DNA of 32,291 nt from Thiomargarita sp. GTDB taxonomy: Bacteria; Pseudomonadota; Gammaproteobacteria; Beggiatoales; Beggiatoaceae. The stretch spans positions 1 through 32,291 of the forward strand of contig DYNN01000027.1 in the NCBI GenBank assembly GCA_020721045.1. Direction: 5' to 3'. Shown piece after piece: positions 26,916-32,291 of the stretch. The first letter of the stretch is position 1; each line of letters begins with the position of its first letter. Made by a program: the position numbers and the translations under genes. The notes beneath the pieces were generated by a model, which did no database searches, was not told the origin of the DNA, and saw nothing but the letters and a program-made list of their open reading frames with translations.

Positions 26916-27527
26916 TTAGTTATTAATTTCCAAGGTAACCGTGGTTGTGACCGTGACCAATGGTGAATCTGCAATGCTTTCAAATTTCCAACCTAATTTC
27001 GCATTATAATCGCATATCATGCTTAATAAACCAAGACCTGAACGATGAGTGTTTTCCGCAAGCACACTGGTGCGCATTGTTTCAACATATAATTCTTGTG
27101 GATCATGTGTGAGTAGATTTTTGATGAAAATTCTAAATGATTCAGCATGTTGACTAATAACGCTGTGGGTAATATGAAAAACTAGTTTATCATGATAGAG
27201 TGAAAAGAAAATACGTGCTGCGGTTAAATTGCTGGAATGGGTGGATGGTGCTTGAAATTTCATTGCATTTTCAAGGAGTTCATTCGCAATATACTTAATA
27301 CTGTTACGGAGATTTTCTGTGCTAATTTCGTCGATATAATCTCCCTCTTCCTCTTGTTGACTGACATAGAAAATTTTAAAATATTCTGCAACAAAATCAG
27401 CAGATAATCCATTGTTTTCCCAACGTTTTTTTAACGGTAACCGGCTGGGTGAAAATTTAATTGACAAATATTCCTCACAATCCGCTTGTTCACTGTCATG
27501 AAAATTGCCGTAGATTTCGATAGTCAC
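26916..27527 (-). CDS. DUF6272 / SiaB-like (slr1658-type) HATPase-fold regulator
   Basis: The 203-residue soluble protein has an ATP-binding Bergerat-type core. The N box is NELLENAMKFQ with Glu83 and Asn87, and a glycine-rich G2-like loop appears as HRSGLGLLSMICDY (about 166-179). The usual G1 DxGxG is replaced by ITHSVISQHA. This matches DUF6272 (slr1658/SiaB family), whose member SiaB phosphorylates SiaC in Pseudomonas. The N terminus (about 1-50) is variable. It is encoded between the SpoIIE phosphatase (62 bp upstream) and the STAS-like protein (13 bp downstream), the expected order for a phosphatase-kinase-substrate trio. It is most likely the kinase, or anti-sigma-like binder, of the STAS protein. 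Confidence 0.82.
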   Translation of the reverse strand: MTIEIYGNFHDSEQADCEEYLSIKFSPSRLPLKKRWENNGLSADFVAEYFKIFYVSQQEEEGDYIDEISTENLRNSIKYIANELLENAMKFQAPSTHSSNLTAARIFFSLYHDKLVFHITHSVISQHAESFRIFIKNLLTHDPQELYVETMRTSVLAENTHRSGLGLLSMICDYNAKLGWKFESIADSPLVTVTTTVTLEINN

Positions 27528-27589
27528 AATTGCTTTTCCTTGATGATTAAGTTCGGTAAAACCATATGATTACCGAACTCAGATTACGA

Positions 27590-29305
27590 TTAAACAATTC
27601 GTTTGACAACAACTAGCGTAACGTCATCGGCAATTTCTTCATCACCAATGTAGTTTCGCATATCTTGAATAATAGCGCGTTGTATTTCGTTGGCAGTTGC
27701 TAATGACCAATTTTCACTTATAATTTGACAAAGACGTTCAACACCATACATATCTTCTTGATTATTCTGCGCTTCAGTGATGCCATCGGTATAAAGCACA
27801 ACGCCATCACCAATTGCCAAATCAATTTCTATATGTTTCAAAAAAGATGCAATTTCTGATTTAATGCCAACCATAAAGCCCAAATCAATCGTATCAATGC
27901 GTTCTATTTGACCATCTTTACGCACTAATAACACTTCTTCATGTTGTCCAATGACATGCAATTTACCTTCATGATAATCCAATAAAGCCAAGGTCATATT
28001 TTTATCGGTATTCATGCGTTGTACATTGGCAAAAACCGCGCGATTGAGAGAATCCATAAACAATTTAGGATCAGTCATACCACTCGCCAATAAAGTACGT
28101 ACCGCCATTTGTACCATAATCATCACAACACCGCTTTCTAAACCGTGTCCGGTTACATCACCAATACCGATTTTAGTCCGTCCATCATGGTGCAAGACAT
28201 CGTAATAGTCGCCACCAACTTCATTCGCTGGCTCCATAAAACCCGCAATATCTAATCCCTTAATCGCTTGCAATTCGGCTGTACTTGGCAACACCATTTG
28301 CTGTAATTTACGGGTCACTTCCAATTCAGAACCCATGCGTAAATTTTCTGCTTGTAAATTTTGATTAAGTCGATTGATCTCTTCATTGGCAATTGCCAAC
28401 TCAGCGGTTCGCGCAATCACTCGCTGTTCCAATTGCTCATTAAGTGTATGCAGGGCATATTGTTGTTCATTGACTTTAGTTGCCATATTATTAAAACCTG
28501 AACTGATCAAGGCAAATTCACCCGTAAAACCGCTTAAATTATATGAATAATTACCGCCAGCAACTTCTTGTAAACCTTGAGAAAGTTGTGTAATTGGCTC
28601 AGTAACGCTACGTTTAATAATAAAAGTGACCGCTAAGAAAATAATCACAAAACCAATCAACTGAATTGTAGCTCCCTCTTTAAAAGTCTGCCAAGCCCGT
28701 GCTTTAACTGTGGTAGCGGGTAATTTGATACTTAACAAACCACGCAAATCACCCACTTTGTAATTCCAAGCCAGATCATATTTTTCGCGAATCAATTGTG
28801 GTGCTTCTTCACGATTACCGTGGCATTTCAGACAATGTTCTTCAATCCAAACTGGACGTGCATAGAGATAATATTGTTCACCATTTTTCTTCGGATTAGA
28901 GAAGGGTTTAAACAAAACTTCTTCTTGTGGATTTTGACGAAAATAGTCCATGGCTTCTAATTCAATGGCATCAGCAGTATGTTCAGGATTACGCGGTTGG
29001 TCTGACACATTTTCAAAACTAAAACCGGAATTGTCCCAGTTTGGATATTCTTGTGAGATTTTACCAACGGCAAAGGCGGGTAAAAAATTCAAATTCTCCT
29101 CGGTCATAGCCACTTTATATTTTAGGAAAACAGCCTGTTGCGTACGACGATATGCCATTAATAATGAACGAACTTTTTCAGCCTGATCTTGTAAATCATG
29201 AATAGCATTCTGCTCAGCGTCTTTATAACTATTGTATTCGACTACAGTCAAAACTAACAATAAAACAATGCCAATGGCAGTTAATAATTTAGTTTGCAAA
29301 TGCAT
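27590..29305 (-). CDS. Membrane SpoIIE/PP2C phosphatase with heme-binding DUF3365 sensor
   Basis: The ATG at 29305 has a good ribosome binding site (GGGGA), giving 571 residues. An ATG 27 bp upstream lacks one. Order: membrane helix 1 (about 5-25), a periplasmic Tll0287/DUF3365-like domain (about 30-210) with a CxxCH heme motif (Cys158, Cys161, His162 in CLKCHG), membrane helix 2 (about 213-235), HAMP (about 236-288), coiled coil (about 290-340), and SpoIIE-type PP2C (about 345-570). The phosphatase motifs are GGDYYDV, IGDVTGHGLESG, LYTDGITEAQN and DDVTLVVV. The sensor should bind a covalent c-type heme, so redox state or a gas ligand could set phosphatase activity. It heads the unit with the DUF6272 and STAS-like genes. 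Plausible substrate: the phosphorylated STAS protein. Confidence 0.93.
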   Translation of the reverse strand: MHLQTKLLTAIGIVLLLVLTVVEYNSYKDAEQNAIHDLQDQAEKVRSLLMAYRRTQQAVFLKYKVAMTEENLNFLPAFAVGKISQEYPNWDNSGFSFENVSDQPRNPEHTADAIELEAMDYFRQNPQEEVLFKPFSNPKKNGEQYYLYARPVWIEEHCLKCHGNREEAPQLIREKYDLAWNYKVGDLRGLLSIKLPATTVKARAWQTFKEGATIQLIGFVIIFLAVTFIIKRSVTEPITQLSQGLQEVAGGNYSYNLSGFTGEFALISSGFNNMATKVNEQQYALHTLNEQLEQRVIARTAELAIANEEINRLNQNLQAENLRMGSELEVTRKLQQMVLPSTAELQAIKGLDIAGFMEPANEVGGDYYDVLHHDGRTKIGIGDVTGHGLESGVVMIMVQMAVRTLLASGMTDPKLFMDSLNRAVFANVQRMNTDKNMTLALLDYHEGKLHVIGQHEEVLLVRKDGQIERIDTIDLGFMVGIKSEIASFLKHIEIDLAIGDGVVLYTDGITEAQNNQEDMYGVERLCQIISENWSLATANEIQRAIIQDMRNYIGDEEIADDVTLVVVKRIV

Positions 29306-29477
29306 AGTTATCCCCGTGTATTGTTGTAGCATATAAGATACATTAAATCACAATTTGATTTCAAACACTTAACATTATGGAGTTGGCAATTGGCGTGAGC
29401 GATCAATATTTTCCGTTAACGTCTGCTAGAGCTTAACTGAATTGGATACTATGAATGATGAGAAGGACAATAAAGAT

Positions 29478-29553
29478 TGGAGCCGGTGAGCGGATTTGAA
29501 CCGCTGACCTGATACTTACGAAGCAACTGCTCTACCGACTGAGCTACACCGGC
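29478..29553 (-). tRNA. tRNA-Thr (anticodon CGT)
   Basis: On the minus strand the 76 bases fold into a cloverleaf: a perfect acceptor stem GCCGGTG/CACCGGC, D stem GCTC/GAGC, T stem AGCGG/CCGCT with loop TTCAAAT, discriminator T and an encoded CCA end. The anticodon loop TTCGTAA (29516-29522) gives CGT, which reads ACG. It resembles E. coli thrW in general layout. The anticodon stem GTTGC/GTATC contains a T-T mismatch (28-42) and a G-T pair (30-40). Confidence 0.92.
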
Positions 29554-29562
29554 AAAAGGAGT

Positions 29563-29590
29563 ATTTTACAATATTGTTAATATTAAGCAA
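29563..29590 (-). promoter_or_regulatory. Promoter of the tRNA-Thr gene
   Basis: On the minus strand TTGCTT (29585-29590), a 16-bp spacer and TAAAAT (29563-29568) lie just upstream of the tRNA 5' end at 29553. This suits a sigma-70-type promoter. Confidence 0.45.
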
Positions 29591-29673
29591 AGATTTTATT
29601 TCACAAAATGAGCAAAATTCATTATAGTAAACAATTACACCCCATTTCATTAACAATTACCAAAGGATTTCAA

Positions 29674-30756
29674 ATGCTAAAAAACCGTTTTAGGTATTAT
29701 CAGTTTTCACTTTGCTTGATTGGATTATTATTTAATTTCGTACAAGCGGCTGAAACTTCAACAAAAAATTTTGAATGGAAAATGGTCACCACTTGGCCCC
29801 CTCACTTTCCTGTTTTTCAAGAAGGCGTAGAATTATTTGCGCATGAAGTCGAAGAAATGAGTGGCGGACGGTTAAAAATCAAAATCTTTGCCGCTAACGA
29901 ATTAATCCCACCGCTAGAAACATTCAGTGCCGTTTCACAAGGCGTAGTACAAATGGGACACGGTTCCGCCTATTATTGGGCAGGCAAAGTACCCGCTGCA
30001 CAATTCATGAGTGCTGTCCCCTTTGGCATGACCGCAAAAGGCATAAACGCTTGGTTTTATAAAGGTGGCGGCTTAGAATTATGGCGCGAATTATATAAAC
30101 CATTTAACCTAATTCCATTTCCGGGCGGTAATTCCGGTGTACAAATGGGTGGTTGGTTTAAGAAAGAAATCAATAGCGTTGCCGACTTAAAAGGCTTAAA
30201 AATGCGCATTCCGGGTTTAGGCGGCAAAGTTTTAGCCAAAGCCGGTGGCACTCCCGTTTTATTAGCCGGTGGCGAAATTTATACTGCTTTAGAACGTGGC
30301 GTTATCGATGCCACCGAATGGGTCGGACCCTTTCATGACGAACGCCTTGGCTTATATCGCGCTGCTAAACATTATTATTATCCTGGCTGGCATGAACCCG
30401 GCACCACGCTAGAATTAATTGCCAACAGCCAAGCATGGGCAGAATTACCCCCCGATTTACAAAAAATTGTCGAAGTTGCTGCACGCGCCCTCAATCAATG
30501 GATGTTTGCCGAATTTGAAGGCTTAAATATCAAAGCGTTACACGAATTAAAAACCAAATACAAAGTTGATGTACGCGCATTTCCACCAGAAGTATTAAAA
30601 GAATTGCACCGTTTGACCGACGAAACTTTAGCAGAAGAAGCGGAAAAAGATGCGAGTTTTAAGAAAGTATACGAAGCCTATAAAACTTTCCAACAAGACA
30701 ACGATGCATGGACAGCAATTTCCGACGATGCCTATAGTCAAGCATCACAAAAGTAA
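29674..30756 (+). CDS. TRAP-type periplasmic solute-binding protein (DctP family)
   Basis: The ATG at 29674 has an AAAGGA site seven bases upstream, giving 360 residues. A frame from 29608 would add 22 residues before an obvious signal peptide and is rejected. The signal peptide covers about residues 1-27 (LFNFVQAAET). The mature DctP fold shows FEWKMVTTWPPHFPVFQEGV, MGHGSAYYWAGKVPAAQF, the substrate-arginine segment ADLKGLKMRIPGLGGKVLAK and ALERGVIDATEWVGPFHDE. The 'TTWP' start, 'GSAYYW' and 'ATEWVGP...D' pattern is that of the monocarboxylate / 2-oxoacid-binding subgroup (TakP-like); substrate is an inference. No DctQ or DctM membrane gene is adjacent; the next gene, 15 bp away, is a DUF2726-like protein. 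Confidence 0.93.
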   Translation: MLKNRFRYYQFSLCLIGLLFNFVQAAETSTKNFEWKMVTTWPPHFPVFQEGVELFAHEVEEMSGGRLKIKIFAANELIPPLETFSAVSQGVVQMGHGSAYYWAGKVPAAQFMSAVPFGMTAKGINAWFYKGGGLELWRELYKPFNLIPFPGGNSGVQMGGWFKKEINSVADLKGLKMRIPGLGGKVLAKAGGTPVLLAGGEIYTALERGVIDATEWVGPFHDERLGLYRAAKHYYYPGWHEPGTTLELIANSQAWAELPPDLQKIVEVAARALNQWMFAEFEGLNIKALHELKTKYKVDVRAFPPEVLKELHRLTDETLAEEAEKDASFKKVYEAYKTFQQDNDAWTAISDDAYSQASQK

Positions 30757-30771
30757 GGTTCATGCGCAAAA

Positions 30772-31437
30772 ATGATTGAGTGGATATTATTAAGCAGTTT
30801 AGGAATTATTTTGTTGATTATAATATGGAAATTATCTCCACTGAACATTTTATCTCATTATTATCGCTGGCGATCTAAATATCGGTACTCACCTAAATTA
30901 CCTAACGTTATTCAATATGGAGGTACCGGTAATTTACAGTCAGCGATTTTAACCACAGAATATCCACATGATAAAATCGTTAATACCGTACATCTAGCTG
31001 ATAGTAACTTTCCATACCACCTCCGCAATCCTTTCTTATCTACAGAAAAAAGCGTTTTATTTCAAGCACTAATAAAAGCATTTTATCAACAACCCTACTA
31101 CATTTTTATGAACATTCCTTTGACAGAATTGTTAATTATCGACAATCAAGCGAAAAATCAGCAAGTTATAGCGGAACGATTGCAGCAAAAATATGTAGAT
31201 TTTGTGTTGTATCATACGGTTACGCTAAAAATAATTGGTGTGATTATGCTAACGAATTCACATGAACAAAAATTAAACGACCATTTTTACCAAAAATTCA
31301 TTAAAAATGCCTTATTGGCTGCAAAAGTGCCAATATTACAATTACCCATTAAAAAACAATACAATATCATGATATTACGTCAAATACTCAATAAAAAATT
31401 TAATCTACAACTATCCACTGCAGGTAATAGTAAATGA
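30772..31437 (+). CDS. Membrane-anchored DUF2726-like protein
   Basis: The 221-residue protein has an N-terminal membrane helix (about residues 3-20), a basic linker, and a domain beginning NPFLSTEKSVLFQALIKAF. The later segments YYIFMNIPLTELL, VDFVLYHTVTLKIIGVIML and LLAAKVPILQLPI match the DUF2726 pattern of a nuclease-like alpha/beta fold. The catalytic Asp/Glu/Lys pattern of active members is incomplete by eye, because strand residues DFVL and IIGVIML are not followed by a clear Glu-x-Lys. So it may have no nuclease activity. It starts 15 bp after dctP, and its TGA overlaps the lptE ATG (ATGA), which indicates coupling with lptE. Codon use is similar to its neighbours. Confidence 0.6.
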   Translation: MIEWILLSSLGIILLIIIWKLSPLNILSHYYRWRSKYRYSPKLPNVIQYGGTGNLQSAILTTEYPHDKIVNTVHLADSNFPYHLRNPFLSTEKSVLFQALIKAFYQQPYYIFMNIPLTELLIIDNQAKNQQVIAERLQQKYVDFVLYHTVTLKIIGVIMLTNSHEQKLNDHFYQKFIKNALLAAKVPILQLPIKKQYNIMILRQILNKKFNLQLSTAGNSK

Positions 31438-31922
31438 AAACTAGACTAATAATTATTGTTACTTTGCTGTTATTAACAAGCAGTTGTGGATTTCAATTAC
31501 GCGGTGCTGGTGGATTTCAAATGGATCGTATATTTATTGATGCAATTGCAGCAAATAATACCGCGGCTGAAATTAAACGCATTATCACCGAAGAAGGTTT
31601 AACTGTCTCAGAAAATCCCGAAAAAGCCCAAGTTGTAGTTCATTTACGTGATGAAACGATTGATCGACGGGTTTTATCAATTTCGGCAGTTTCTGGTAAA
31701 TTAGAAGAAGTTGAATTACATTTACATGTTGAACTAGAAATTACTCATCCTAATGGTGAAAAAATTCAAGAATCACAACGCATTAGCTTAATTAGAGATT
31801 ATAGTTTTGATGAAACTGCAGTGTTAGCTGTCGCGACTGAAGAAGAGACCTTAATAGCTGAAATGTTTCGTGAAATTGTGGCACAAATTATTCGACGCTT
31901 ACAAGCAGTAAAGTTAGATTAA
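31434..31922 (+). CDS. lptE: LPS-assembly lipoprotein LptE
   Basis: LptE is the outer-membrane lipoprotein that plugs the LptD barrel and helps place lipopolysaccharide in the outer leaflet. The 162-residue product has a lipoprotein signal peptide with lipobox LTSSC (Cys18), followed by GFQLRGAGGF, the hallmark start of LptE/RlpB. The rest follows the family strand order: AEIKRIITEEGLTV, a central VVVHLRDETIDRRVLSIS, LEEVELHLHVELEI and a C-terminal helix MFREIVAQIIRRLQAV. In most gammaproteobacteria lptE lies between leuS and holA. Here it follows dctP and a DUF2726-like gene, and nothing recognisable follows within 370 bp. The gene is complete. Confidence 0.92.
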   Translation: MKTRLIIIVTLLLLTSSCGFQLRGAGGFQMDRIFIDAIAANNTAAEIKRIITEEGLTVSENPEKAQVVVHLRDETIDRRVLSISAVSGKLEEVELHLHVELEITHPNGEKIQESQRISLIRDYSFDETAVLAVATEEETLIAEMFREIVAQIIRRLQAVKLD

Positions 31923-32291
31923 AGAATTGTTATTGAGATAAGCGTTACTTGTTAAGAACTATCAAAAATATAACAATCCACATTATCATGTAACACTACA
32001 TTTATTTATCAAAATAATATTGACAAAGATTAATTTTGAGGTGACAACGAAGATGTTCACCCTTAAAGTATAGTGCAATCAAAATATAACAACTGTTACA
32101 TTTATTAACATGATGTTTTTAAAAGAAAATTTCATATTACTTGTGCAATTCAGAAAAATGTAACAATTATTTAAGTAATAATATTTAGGATTTCTAATTA
32201 AGCAGATCGATGAAAAGAAGTAAAGAGGGCGGACTTGGCTGCTTCAAAAAACATATTTAAATGTATGTATTTGATAATTCGCTTTCTGTTG
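31923..32291. other. Gene-free 370-bp AT-rich end region with repeated TGTAACA sites
   Basis: No credible coding sequence. AAAATATAACAA occurs twice (31965-31976, 32081-32092), each followed by TACATTTATT (31997-32006, 32097-32106). TGTAACA or its complement occurs three times (31989-31995, 32094-32100, 32159-32165). The stretch may be the regulatory region of a gene beyond the window edge. Confidence 0.5.

Noticed and set aside
26903-26983. N-terminal extension of the STAS-like gene to 26983
   Set aside because: It would overlap the DUF6272 gene by 68 bp. The added residues are a shifted reading of that gene's end, and the fold starts at the 26902 ATG.
24905-29305. A complete SiaABCD operon
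   Set aside because: No GGDEF/diguanylate cyclase gene is present, and the third protein looks like a STAS/slr1659-type protein, not clearly SiaC.

Overview
The window is a stretch of AT-rich chromosome from a Gram-negative bacterium, most likely a gammaproteobacterium. Evidence for this is an LptE lipoprotein, PBP2 and RodA, the ribB-like/ribH/nusB order, a Thr(CGU) tRNA with an encoded CCA, and signal-transduction proteins rich in PAS, HAMP and REC domains. GGGTGCAT-type and CCCCCTTT-type dispersed repeats, an eroded ISAs1-type transposase and tandem Roadblock genes would fit a Thiotrichales / Beggiatoa-like filamentous sulfur bacterium. That placement is inferred from gene style, not proven. 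Nearly all of the window is coding, and I see no prophage, CRISPR array or intact insertion sequence.

Layout. 1-3050 (minus strand): a leucine-rich-repeat protein, an alpha/beta hydrolase, and a membrane-anchored amino-acid-type binding protein that stops exactly where a sensor-kinase linker begins. 3268-5538 (plus): a PP2C phosphatase, two tandem Roadblock/LC7-like proteins about two-thirds identical, and a DUF971 protein. 5573-8552 (minus): mrdB(rodA)-mrdA, the cell-elongation peptidoglycan synthase pair. 8833-13844 (plus): a small secreted coiled-coil protein and a hybrid histidine kinase of about 1,480 residues. 14077-18514 (plus): a SPOR protein, a spermidine-synthase-like protein, a DUF2279 protein and an isolated hoxF-like diaphorase gene. 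18637-19947 (minus): homoserine dehydrogenase, followed by about 560 bp of nested repeats. 20511-23512 (minus): ribB(X)-ribH-nusB, a small zinc-finger membrane protein and a glycosyltransferase.

The most interesting part is 23847-29305 (minus). One probable transcription unit encodes a membrane SpoIIE/PP2C phosphatase whose periplasmic sensor carries a c-type heme motif (CxxCH), a DUF6272 (SiaB/slr1658-like) kinase-type ATPase, a STAS-like (slr1659-like) protein with an SSG phospho-acceptor motif, a soluble histidine kinase, a stand-alone CheB methylesterase domain, and finally tsaD. The first three form a partner-switching module resembling SiaA-SiaB-SiaC. No diguanylate cyclase is present; its place is taken by the histidine kinase and the CheB domain. 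This is my best candidate for an undescribed redox- or ligand-sensing switch.

29478-31922 holds a tRNA-Thr, a TRAP-type solute-binding protein without visible membrane partners, a DUF2726-like protein and lptE in an unusual context. The last 370 bp have no gene but contain repeated TGTAACA-type sites.
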